This document shows positions 21,741 through 32,700 of a DNA stretch of 64,000 nt, one piece after another. The notes beneath the pieces are model-generated. The model saw only the letters and a program-made list of their open reading frames with translations. It was not told the DNA's origin and made no database searches. Positions within the stretch are counted from its first letter, which is position 1. The number at the start of each line of letters is the position of its first letter. This DNA is from Isoetes taiwanensis (Eukaryota; Streptophyta; Lycopodiopsida; Isoetales; Isoetaceae): NCBI GenBank assembly GCA_021234155.1, contig JAJEKV010000832.1:18865-82864 (forward strand), given 5' to 3'. A program made the position numbers and the translations under genes.

Positions 21741-23660
21741 TCTTATTCTCGTGCGTTTATTCACATGTGATCAAACATACAACAAATGTGGCGAACCTAC
21801 TTGCCTACAAACATAGTTTCTACCTCCAATATCATAAAGTGCAAATCATTATTAGTTGCACCATATCCTATGTATTTTCTAAGTGCATACTATACCTATG
21901 CATTTTTTTCTATGTATCGTAGACCCAAAAATAGAATCCTCCATCATCCCCTTTTTTTAGTATATCAATGTTTTCTAATAAACACAATATCTTATCCTAT
22001 ATATTTCCTAATAAATACAATATCTTATGTATTTCCTAAATGCACACCATAACTATGCATTTCCTTTGTATACGTAGATAAAAAAAATAGTCAACCCCGG
22101 CGTTTAGTATATCAATGTTTTGACTTAAACATTGAAAATGTGCCCATAATGGCAACATAATGTGCACAATGTGTGAATTGGGGCTTATAAATGAGCGTCA
22201 ATTTATATATAATATTTTTAATCCTTTGTACCCATTAGCCTTAGAAAAATAACCCATTGCACGCTATATCAGTATTTTTTTCTTATGTACACCTATTATT
22301 CCATTTTTCCTCCACCCATGTTTAAGTTTGAAATTTGAAATTGAAAAGGGGGAGATTTGGTATACCTTTGAAAAGAAGAGATTTGGTGCGATTCTGAAAT
22401 TGTGGCTATGGCGAACTCCCAAGATCGTGGCTATGGCATGGGCCAGAGAGCTTTTCAAGAACCATTTCTTTTTTCGCGATCTTGGAGCCGGATCGAGGAT
22501 TTGTTTTCAAAGCGAAGCGGATAAAGGATGCCTATCATATCTTGCGGTTCCAAGCTTTCATCGGCTTCCTATGAGCTTCCAGCTTCCTATTAGGTTCGGG
22601 CTTCCTTCCAAGCTTTCTTCGGCTTCCTTCCGGCTTTCATGGCTTCCAAGCTTCCCATCTGGCGTCACCGGATTTCCATTTCTTCATCGGCATAGTATCC
22701 GGAAAAGAACTACAACCACAAAGCTTGGAAAAGAACCATTTCTTACAAAGCTTAAAGGCATACGATCGGTCGGATCGAGCTTGGAAATACTGGTGAAGCG
22801 GATAAAGAAAACTTATCTTTGAAAAAAGTTCGCGGAAGAGGAGAAAGTTATCGGCTATGGCGGACTTGCGGGCGGAGGTCCGATCATGTGAAGATATGGC
22901 GAGCCGCGAGCTTTAAGTTAAGGCCCACTTTCCTTCCACGGTAAGCCCGGCTTTTAAACCGGTGCTCTTTTAAACTTCACACTCTGCTTTGAAAATGTAG
23001 CGGAGCCGGGATCTTCTTCGCGAGTCTTTAAAAGCGGGAGGAAGCGAAACATATGGTCGGCGGCCCGAAGCGGGGATCTTGAATCGGATTAGTGCTTTAG
23101 CACAATTTCTTTGTAACTCAAAAATGGGGGCCGAACTTTTGATTCAGTTGTTGGCGTGAGAAAGCGCCCGATGGACTCGATATGTCGCATTAGCTATTTT
23201 TGTGGGGTATTTTATCGCGAGGTATGGTTGAATCGACACAAAGTGGAACAATAGATCCAGATGCAGGCTTTATTGCAACGGCCCACGACTTTATTTTTAG
23301 GCCCACGGCTGTGGGTAGTTCCAGTTCATCCAGAATTAGATCGAACTACTTTTAGCCACAAATTTATGCAATCTGTGGTAAGCGATTTAGCAGGAGATAA
23401 GCCCGAGGTTCATTATGTGAATCCATTCAAAAAGAAAGAATGGGATTGCGAAGAAGCAAATAGGTCTTGACTGAGGAAAGAGAAAGGCGCACAAGTGCTT
23501 GCGAGCATGAAAAATTCCTTCTTCGACTAGTGAGTCGAGAAGGTAAGAGATAGTATTTAATTTAGTAATATTTTTTTAATGTAATATTTAATTTTTTATT
23601 TTAATATGAGATTTAATTTTTTTAATTTATAATATTTAGTTTTTATTTATTTATTGAAGG
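21741..23660. other. Unannotated region with two unexplained open frames
   Basis: 21741-22300 is AT-rich with repeated 'tatcctatgtatttcctaa' phrases. The 164-codon frame at 22328-22822 includes a 'cttcc.gcttcc' repeat coding for S/F/L/P-rich sequence; I do not recognise it. The 69-codon frame at 23261-23470 has ordinary globular-looking composition, including HKFMQSVVSDLAGDKPEVHY, and could be a remnant exon of an unknown gene. Neither has support beyond being open. Confidence 0.3.
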
Positions 23661-23663
23661 AAG

Positions 23664-24028
23664 ATCCTCCCCTCCAAAATCTCCTTGCCCCTATCCTCTC
23701 CCCATCTTCTCCTTCCCTCCTCCCTCCCTCCTCCCTTCTTTTTTCCCCTTTGCCCCTTTCCTAAACCCTCCCTTCATTATTGCCTCGTTGCCCTTTCCCT
23801 AAATCCCTCTCCTCTCTCTTGTGTCTCCCCTCCCTCCCCTCTCCCTCCCGCCTCCCTCCTTCTCCCGCTCCTTTGCCTCCCTCCCTCGTTCCATCTCCCT
23901 TCCTTCCTACCATTCTTTCTCCATCGTCTCCCTTCTTTTCTCGAATTGTTCCTTGTAAATGTTATTGTTGTCTTATTAAGAAAAAAATTCTGTTCAAGCA
24001 TTCAATTCAAAAAAAAAAAAAAAAAAAA
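23664..24028 (+). repeat. CT-rich low-complexity tract ending in poly(A)
   Basis: From 23664 to about 23945 the plus strand is almost pure C and T. A short unique stretch follows and then about 20 A's at 24009-24028. The overlapping 'ORFs' on both strands are artefacts of this composition. The A run after unique sequence could mark the 3' end of a retroposed transcript, but no source gene was recognised. Confidence 0.7.
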
Positions 24029-27000
24029 GTATGAGTCCCATTTTCGATCAGGAGTCCCAAAAATTCAAGATTTGTCCCACTTTAATTAAATACGACTTGT
24101 AAGCGGACATCACGGGGGCAATGATTCTTTGCAAGGCATTGAGGGGGTAGGATGCTGCTTGTTTCAAAGGCATCGTTGGTTATTGTCTCAAAGACATGGG
24201 AAAGTTGCAGTTCAAAGTGCGTTTACACAATGTATCAGATGAACAGGTTAGAGTTGGAAAGGAGTTATATGCGCTGTATGGCACAGCGGATGTCATGCAT
24301 CTTATTATACTTGACAATCGAAACATAATAGTGAGGGCTTTCCATTATCTCCTTTACCATGCTAGTAGATTCCAAAACTTTCCTTCATTCACATAGTGAA
24401 ATACATGTTGCAGACATCAAAGTTCGTATTGGCGAGCTCTTGGGTGCTGCCAAACAATTCGACCTATATTTCTCTAGAGCGGGTGCAAGCTGCATGGCTT
24501 AAGATGCTTGCACGAGTGTAAATTACAAGGACATCACGAGATGGAAGCCCCGTTTGGCTTGACTAGCTTGGAGTAGTGCCCGATAAATGGATTGGCAAAG
24601 AAAGCGTTTTTGGGATAGTGTTAGCCGAATAGGAAAAATAGAAGCGTGAAAATTAGTCTTAGATGAATTTGTATATATCGGATAGTAGGGTCGCCCTCCC
24701 TCAGAAATTCCGCATTTAGATGCTCCATATATTTCACACAATATCCATGACTAATGAATTTGATATTATTTGATCGCGGTAGCTTATGTGTGATTATGTT
24801 TTATAGGCTATTTTTGCGTTTGTGCTTGTAAAAATAATGTGAGAATCATGCAAGATCTCGAGCGGGGAAGTTGTCATCGTTTGCAATACTTTGGAGGATT
24901 TAGAATTGAGGCCCGCTCTGTTGTTAAATTTGGGTGAAAAAGGGGAAGGCAAACTTATTGACAAGTGTGACGGATGCAAAAGATTTTGTCGGGGGGATGT
25001 TTGTTTAGTAGTTCAAGAGCCGTTTGACACTTTCAAAAATATTGGTTCATCGCGAGGCGCATCTTGAAGTGCAATTTTCTCCCACATGGAGGGTTTTTTC
25101 ATCCCGATGGTAGAGACACATTGTATAGGGCTATTGTATAGGGCTTTTTGTGGTTTTCTTTTCTGTTTGGATACTATTTGATATATTGATATATTTATGC
25201 AGAACTTAGTCTCATAGGTCGATTGGCCTCCGTGGGCGTTAAAATATACTTCCTTCCTTCCTTCCTATGTCTTTGAAAATAACCCGATGATGCCTTGAAA
25301 CAAGTACAACCGGTCCTCATCAATGCCTTGCAAATAATCATTGCCCCTGCAGGTCTACTCGCTTCCAACCCAGTAAAAATTCTTAATTCTTACATTGACA
25401 CTCTTGGGCATTTTTGCACCTAAACCACATCAATTGCTTACACATGTAGGTGATCAAGAGAGGAGCCTCTCTCCAATGCTATAATGCCAGCCGATAATTC
25501 TATTCTAAAATTGTATCATGTTATCATACAAAGACACCGCACGCCGGAACCTCAAACACTATCGTGACAGATATATCTAGCACTCCAAGCATGTCCACAA
25601 CCTCCTCGCCAGCCTCAATGTTCCTCAATCATACTACGAATTTTTTTAGGCCTTCCTTGTCCACACTTTCCCCCTCTACTCTTAGTTACATATGGATTGC
25701 CTTGCCTCCATCTTCTTGCAAAGGATCATCTTTGCAACAAAGTCATCAATGGAATTCTACGGAATTTAACTCCCGCCTACCCCCTCCCACGAGCCTAAGA
25801 ATTCCCTCTTTCTAGTGCTTCGTGAAATTTATACAAATGTTATGATAAAAGCAAAGGGCATGGGTTTCTATGAGGGTTTCTCGAAGGAGTGCGAAGGAGC
25901 AATTTCTAGGCAGTTTTGCTGATCTAACTTTGGAGCATGATATTTCTGAGATTTTCAAATCTGCTTTTAGGATTAGTGCAGTCAGATCAAAATTTATATG
26001 TATAGCAAAGTTATGAAAGAAATAGAGATGATGGGCCAGAATTGACTCCATTATGTATCTTCTTCTAAAATTGATTCTTGGAGCTAAAAGCTATTCATTT
26101 GAGGCAAGCATCTGCAAGAGGTCCATGCTTGAAGGAATTCTGAGGTCGGTGGTTTTCCAGCTTATACTAAAGAATGCTTATCTTATTCTTGTTGTGAAGG
26201 AAAGAATCAAATTTAATGATTTTAATGAGTATCAAAGGAATTTGAGTGATCTTGAAATAAATATGGTTGACTGACTTTTTTTTCTCACTATGGAAGATAA
26301 GAGCAAGTAAGAGCTAAGCTAAGATTATTGTGGGACAAGCACTAGGTGGTTATATACCATCCCAGATGATCATCATTTGACAAAAATAAATATGAACAAA
26401 AAGGATAACTAAATAGCTAACCATGTAGAGGCTTCAAAGGTAGCAGTAAAACTTCTATGAATATCATTGGAACCTTAGAAAAATATAGCTTATGGAGGCT
26501 ATATGGAGGTTCTAGAAAGGACACAAAAGACATCACCAGCTCTAAGAGACAAGATGCCAATTTAGAAGATAGACAAAGATGTATATGTTCCCGCGACTTG
26601 AAGTTAAGATGCTAAAGTGAACTATAATATGGAATTGCATTGCTAAGAAAGAAATGTCGAGCTAAGGTGAGATACGTTAATCTCCTAGTTTGACAGTAAG
26701 AGCATGGATGCCAAAGATGGCCTAGAGAAGCTTATGGAGGCTTCTGGAATATGGCAATGGCATGGAGTTGTTGTTGGCCTACCGAGTAAGAAAGACAAGC
26801 TAAGATATTTAATTGCATATGAGTATTCTTTAATTTATTTAATTTTTTATTTTAATTTCATAAATTTTGCTATTGCAAACAATGATATAAGAAATGGTAT
26901 TAATAGTGCATACAGTGGCATCTACACACTCTAGAATAAGGTAGTTCATTGCCTTGCTTAACCTTTAATTACAAAGCAATATGAAACTGCTTATTCTTGT

Positions 27001-28085
27001 GATAGGAAATTGCTAGTTCTAAGATATATGCAAGTAACATGGTCTTTCTAAATCATCGTATGGGCTTAACAACCATCAAAGATGAAATTGTTCCTGTTGA
27101 TTTTAATTACTGCTCCAATTTATCAGTTTACCAGGCCTCTTATTTATATATGGCCTATACCACTATTGTTGGGTAACAATTGCATACACCACTATTTTTA
27201 ATCGCCAATTTAAGTGGTTTGCATCGGCACTATATAGTATGATATAGATGTTACTTGGCATTTGCTAAATAAATTGCAAGACAATGGTCATAAAAATCTT
27301 GGGACTTCATTTACCTAAATATTTTCTTACAGTAAATCTACCTCTGCAAATGTACCTTCTAAAACCTAGCTTTGCTAGAAAACAACGGATTAAGACTTAA
27401 AGCTGCTCTTTTTTTGGAGTACAATACCCAAAATAGCAAGTGTAACTTAAATATTGTGAAAAGCAAGCTGTCATATATGACAAGGAATATAGATCTTCTT
27501 TGAAGGTTGCTCTGGACATAGCTCTGAACATAGGTTTATTACATGATCTGTAGGCAGTCATGCGTGATGCAAAAGGCTAAGCATGCATGCAAATTCGTCA
27601 TGTAGCATATGTTAAAAATGCATGGGTTTGGCCATTGTGCATGTAATATAGAGAATGATTGAAAAAGGAAAATTGTCTTAAGGATGTATGAAAAAGGCAG
27701 CATCCTAGACATGCATGCAAGTGCGTTACATTGCATATATTAAGAGGGTCCATTTTAACGGATAAAGGGATTGAAGTATAAGTCTATTTGAAGCTTAAGC
27801 AAATGAATGTGAACTGAAAAGATGACGTGCATAAATTTAAATATATCTTTGTGTCGCAGATCAACTGTACAGGTTGTATCAAGTGTTATCTGCTGAGTAG
27901 TGCATTGCACGAAAGCATGGCATCCTATTCAAACATGGCGCATGATTGTTACATTGCTTTGTTGAATTATAGGCATGTTTACTATTTATCTCCTTGAAGA
28001 GGAGAAGACATATGGTTGCAAGCAAACTCGGCAAGCGTATAATGGAACAATGCGTGGTTGAGCGTTGAAGGATGTAAAAATTAAT
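24029..28085. other. AT-rich DNA without a supportable gene
   Basis: Many short frames on both strands lack recognisable domains. A 43-bp block at 26785-26829 recurs at 40281-40322. An imperfect direct repeat carrying 'catgcatgcaa' lies at about 27584-27622 and 27707-27745. Nothing else was resolved. Confidence 0.4.
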
Positions 28086-28090
28086 ATAGC
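28086..28090. other. Target-site duplication of retroelement 2, left copy (ATAGC)
   Basis: ATAGC precedes TGTGACG at the element start and recurs at 39859-39863 after CGTCACA. Confidence 0.92.
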
Positions 28091-29722
28091 TGTGACGTTC
28101 CAGGGGAATATACGCTATAAATACGTATATTCCTGGACCCGTCACCATTCAAATCTACCTATGTAGCCTTGTATGCCTTAGAAAGTGGTTAGGGGGCATG
28201 ACTAAGTTATTCATATAACTTAGCCAACCTTAGGTTAAGACCATTTCCACGTGGCCTTAACCTATTGGGCAACCGCCACACGGACTTACCCTATTGGAGC
28301 CATGTGGCATAACATGTGAACCCTAACCTATAAAGGCCTAAACCCTAACCCTAGGCCTCTTTTCTGGCTCCAACAGTCTGGGAACCTTCTTCGCGCTCGA
28401 AACTCCGTTTCGAGAACCGTCTACTGTGGCCGCAAAGATAGCATGGCAGCCCCAGGCGTGAGAGCGCATCAGCCAGGAGTGGGAGCTACCTCGAACACTT
28501 GAAGATCATGGAGACGCCGGGGTTTGGAGGAGTGCTTGAGGAGCGGGTATGTAGAGTAGTAGTCATAGTAGTTCATCCGGAATTAGCATTCCGAGATGAG
28601 TTAGTATCTTGTGTAGAGTAGAGCCATCCTAGAACCCTCATACATCATCTTGAACCCTAATCAAGGAACTCTAAGCGTAAGTTAGATATAGATGATTAGG
28701 TTAAGATGTTCTTATGATTATTCTCATGATATGATGATTATGTGATGATGGATGATCATGTTTGCTCCTCTTGTATTGGGAAGGGGGTAGAGACCTAGAG
28801 CCATATGTAGTATGCTCCTAGATTAGATCCCTTAGTTCCTATTAGTTGCGGCTTTGTGCATAGGAACCCACTTAGGGCTATGGAGGCTATGATGTGACTC
28901 AGACTACACAACGGGGCTAGAGGCAATCTGAGAGGAGGATCCCCACAGAGGGGGCACACGGGGGATCCCATAGTGGGCTAGGCTTATGGTCGGTCACTTC
29001 GTGTGGGCCGAGCATGGGTCTGACACCTCCTGGGGCGATGGTGTCGCCCTGCCTCTCAAGAGTTGCAAGTGTCGGCTTGGCTCTTGTTTTGGGGGTTCAC
29101 GGGTATGAATCGTGTGTGTCGCCCGCGATTCTCTAGCCGCTCATGGAACCTCTAGACCCAGGAAGGGGAGATGCAACCCTTCTGCCTCGGCGGACCAGGG
29201 GAGATGCAACCTGGAGTAGTCCGATGGGTGATGCCATGGGATTGCGTATCCGGAAGGCTAGAGTCATGCCAGAGCCTGATTGAGCCCATCTGCAAAGTAT
29301 GCACAGGAGGGGCGGATGGAGTGGTCAACCCTAGCCATTGTCTTATGCCAGCCCTCGCCATTGTTATGACTTCGGTCTGCTCTATCTTGAGGCCTAGCCG
29401 GTCGGTCATCCTCCTTATGAGTGAGCCATGGGTAGGAGCTCTTATGTTTTATGGTTTATGATTATCTTCTTTGCTCTTATGGATATGTGATGGACTACCT
29501 TCGAGGTAGTATGTTGTATGTTATTGCTAGTTACGGCGTTGTTTATGCTTCATTTGATAGGAGCCCATAGGAAGGGGGCGGCAAGACACCTTCAGGTCCC
29601 CCGCCGCACTAGGATTCTCTCGAGAGCGGGTAGAAACGGAGGGCCCATGCGGTTGATGGACCGGATGGGGATTTCTGCCGAGTTAATACGGTAGGACCGG
29701 TATATTTAGCGAGGGCGTCACA
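28091..29722 (+). repeat. Retroelement 2, 5' LTR
   Basis: It begins TGTGACGTTCC and ends GGGCGTCACA. The first ~290 bp are nearly identical to the 3' LTR. Later differences are concentrated in short patches at CAG, CTG or CCG sites. Confidence 0.95.
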
Positions 29723-29723
29723 A

Positions 29724-29732
29724 TGGTATCAG
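29724..29732 (+). other. Primer binding site, element 2 (tRNA-iMet)
   Basis: TGGTATCAG, one base after the LTR, is the standard complement to the 3' end of plant initiator tRNA-Met. Confidence 0.9.
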
Positions 29733-30199
29733 GCGATGTTCTTGGTTGACGAGGAACCGCGACCATAACCATGAAAGTAGTCTAATGAGGCCTATAGGGG
29801 TGTGAAATAAAAATTTCCACCACCGAGCAGCTGAAAAATAGGGGAAAATTTTTTCTCCTAAGTAGTGGGTCCGAAATTAGGTTAAGTGTTAGACGAAGGA
29901 ATGAATGAGTCAAATTCACCCTCCAGTAAAAAATTGAGTGAATATTATGCATCTGCATCAAATTTCACCTAAAATGATTAGAAGAATTATGCCAATCGAG
30001 ACCCGAGTGAAAAATAAAGCAAATCCATAACTAACACTTCAACTATTAGGAAATTTAAAATTCTAAAGGTATAATACGAATTTAAGTATTTGTATTAGAA
30101 ATTAAATATATAGTAATAATAAGGGTACTATGGTGTAATTAATAAGGGGGGCTAATAAGTAAGCCTATTAATGATAGGGAATATTTCGAGGGACCCTCC

Positions 30200-30211
30200 T
30201 TTTTAAATATC
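30200..30211 (+). promoter_or_regulatory. Conserved TATA-like box upstream of the H3-like frame, element 2
   Basis: TTTTTAAATATC stands 88-99 bp before the H3-like ATG, followed by a CT-rich leader, as in element 1. It is a candidate internal promoter; no start site is demonstrated. Confidence 0.4.
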
Positions 30212-30298
30212 CCTGACACCTCATTTTCCCTCCAACCTTTTCCTCCAACATCTCTCTCTTGCTCAGCTTTACGTCATCTATTTTCCACACCGTCAAGT

Positions 30299-31431
30299 AT
30301 GGCTCGAACCAAACAGACAGCGAGGAAGTACAACGAGCGACCTACACTCTCGATGGTGCACGTAGCAGCAGGTCGCCATGTCAAGAAGATCCCTGAGCAC
30401 CTTCGACCTAAGCCGGGAAGGGCGTTTCCCTCAGGCGTGAATCGAAACCTTCCACATCTCGGAAGAGGGAGGCTTCCCAGCCCAGCGCAGATTCTTCTTG
30501 GGCGGCACCCAGAGAACCCATGAGTCCCCGCCACTTTGGATCCTCGTAGAACACGTATGGGAGCGGGTGGAAGAGCAGCCAGGGGGGGATCAAGAGCAGC
30601 CCCAAAGACTAAACTCAGAGGCGGGCCTTCCGGCACCAAAGAATAAGGGCAAGAACAAGGTTGCAGAGTGGTCTGAGGACGTGGCAGCACGAAAAGAAGA
30701 GAGAGAGAGAGAGAGCTGCTTGAGAAGGAGCGGAGGACTAAGAACAAGAATGATAGACCGAGGGACCGCAGGGATCGAGGAGCCTCCCCAACGCCGGGCG
30801 AAGAAGACGAGGTGGAAGAAGGAGGAGAGGCAAGACGAAGAACAGGAGGAGGACGACCGAAGTCGCCGGGGAAACCTCAACCTCGGGCCGCAAAGACCAC
30901 CTTACCCGGTGGCCCAAGCCACCTAAGGTGGTCAAGAAGCGTATATGGGCGAAATAATCGCTCACTCGCCCGAAGGAGGCGCCTCTTTGGGGCAGCGCCT
31001 CAAGGCATACGAAGAATACCTTCGTCGTTGGGCCAGGTATAACACCGGTCTTGCCGCCCGAGCGTCCAACGCTTCGTGGAGGGCGACCAGCAAAGAACCA
31101 GCCCAGCGCGCCGCACGGACGGAGAAGCCAAAGAAGGTCCACCACGGACCAAATTCTAGGCATGCCAGAGTTTTTGGGAGATTAAGCACTTTCAGCGATT
31201 GCACTAATCTCTCTGATTAGGAAGGCACCATTCGAGCTGCTCATGCGGGGAAGTGATGCAGGAGTTAGATCACGGAACTATAGGGTGACGTCGCTCACAA
31301 CCGGGGTGTTAGGTATTGAGGCTGAGCTCACTCACCTCTTCGAGGAATCAAACCTCTGCGCAATCCATGCGAAGGGGTAACCCCGATGCCCAAGGATCTA
31401 TACTTGGCGTCATCATAAGGAATACCCTTGA
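30299..31431 (+). pseudogene. Histone H3-like protein with a large internal insert, element 2 (frameshifted)
   Basis: The ATG at 30299 opens with M-ARTKQTARK, identical to H3 residues 1-9 including K4, R8 and K9, then departs from H3. Within the first 45 codons stands GRHVKKIPEHLRPKPG, loosely like the H3 K36 region. The insert is rich in K, R, E, P and Q, with RPPYPV, PPKVVKK (shifted) and AYEEYLRRWARYN shared with element 1. H3-like sequence resumes as KPKKVHHGP, then IRKAPF at 31216, a REVMQEL block at about 31246 and [18 protein letters not shown] at 31321-31374. One lost base then shifts the frame before VTPMPKD. The expected stop, by alignment to element 1, is at 31429-31431. Intact length would be about 375 residues. 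The protein would be expected to act in the nucleus or the particle; that is inference. Confidence 0.85.
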
Positions 31432-31963
31432 GGATGCAATTTTGTCAATAAACTAATGTAATTGCTAAGTTCCCCTCCTATAAATATAAAATTTTTGTTG
31501 TAAACCGACTTCAATTTTTGTATAAAAATGTGTGTTCAAGTTGCTCAAATTTTAGTTTAGTTGTAGCCATCATAATTGTAAGCATCCAAATAGGGTAATT
31601 TAGTAAAAGGTACTATTGGCAAATTAGTTAAATTTTGGCGAGAACACTTTCGAATCGGAAGGTCATGCGAAAATGGCCTCTCGCCCTTCACGAGGAAGGC
31701 CCAAATTCGCATAGCCATCCCGGTTTAAGCTTTGTCGGACCAAATTTTGCCTAATTAGCCCGGGAAAAGATCCAAATTAGGTTAGAAAATTCCAAATAAG
31801 TATGCTAGGATCTTCAAATTTTCCAAAACTCTTGATAGAAGTCCCCAAGCGGTGAATCGGAAGGGTCATGCGAAAATGGCCTCTCCGCCCTTCACGGAAG
31901 GCCCAAATTCGCATAGCCACCCGGTTTCGCCCATATATATATAGCTATATATAGCTATATATA

Positions 31964-31996
<33 letters not shown>

Positions 31997-32384
31997 AATA
32001 TATATAAAATATAAAGTCAAAGTCAACTCGGAAGGTCAGGCGAAAATTACCCTAGCGCCCTTCACGCAGGAGGCCCAAATTCGCATAGCCATCCGGTTCA
32101 TATTTTGCCCAAAATTGACCAATTTTGACCCAACAAAACGCCATATAGTGTCTCTTGCTTTGTTACGCTTAGGTTTGCACTTCATGGTAGCTTATTTGGA
32201 CAGCCATAGCCATAGAACAGAAGTCTTCCCCACCAAGAACCCTTGTTGTGAACCCGAGGCGGCCTCATTTGTCATTTTCCCCCATCAAAACTGCTCTCAC
32301 CCTTGGGCCATTTCCCCGACTCTCTACCCATCTTCTCAAGCCATTTTTCATAGCCATCTCTCGCTCAATGGCGCCATCAAACTT
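31432..32384 (+). other. Element 2 spacer with three ~75-bp repeats and an AT microsatellite
   Basis: A unit beginning 'gaatcggaaggtcatgcgaa' and ending 'gcatagccatcccggttt' occurs at 31652-31726, 31854-31927 and 32028-32099. Between the second and third, 31932-32012 is almost pure TA repeat. Element 1 has only a weak counterpart at about 13190-13260. No coding frame is supported. Confidence 0.75.
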
Positions 32385-32700
32385 TGTTAGATGGTACAAT
32401 GAGGCCAGATCACATCCGTGACTTCCCTGCCGAAAGCATCTTTGATCTCCATGCCACTTTGACTAGAACTCCCTATTACACCGAGCATCATCGCCGGTAT
32501 GATGACCGGCCAGATCCTATCCTGGGAAGTTAGTTGCCACCTAGGGGAGGGAAATGGGTTTCCCTAGACTCTCTTAACCAAGCCATAGGTGGGGGATCTA
32601 AGGGTAAGAATAGGTTGTGAGATAGAACCAGGAACATGCCAGATTACATGACCTGTAAGCATCATAGGCATAGATACCTTTCAGCCCAGGCAGCCATAGC
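32385..32700 (+). other. Conserved unknown segment, possible small reading frame, element 2
   Basis: From the ATG at 32400 an open stretch of 44 codons reads MRPDHIRDFPAESIFDLHAT and TPYYTEHHRRYDDRPDP before a stop. After a break GGSKGKN, MPDYMTCKHHRHRYL follow. Element 1 shows FDLHAT, GGSKGK, MPDYMT and RHRYL in the same order at 13595-13860. Conservation in both elements suggests that it was once coding or functional RNA. I do not recognise a family. Confidence 0.45.

Noticed and set aside
23685-24089. Proline/serine/leucine-rich open frames
   Set aside because: The sequence is a CT-rich low-complexity tract; frames are open on both strands for compositional reasons.
30274-30880. Minus-strand frames of 157 and 96 codons over the H3-like region of element 2
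   Set aside because: They are shadows of the sense frame, with S/L/P-rich composition expected from the complement of K/R/E-rich codons.
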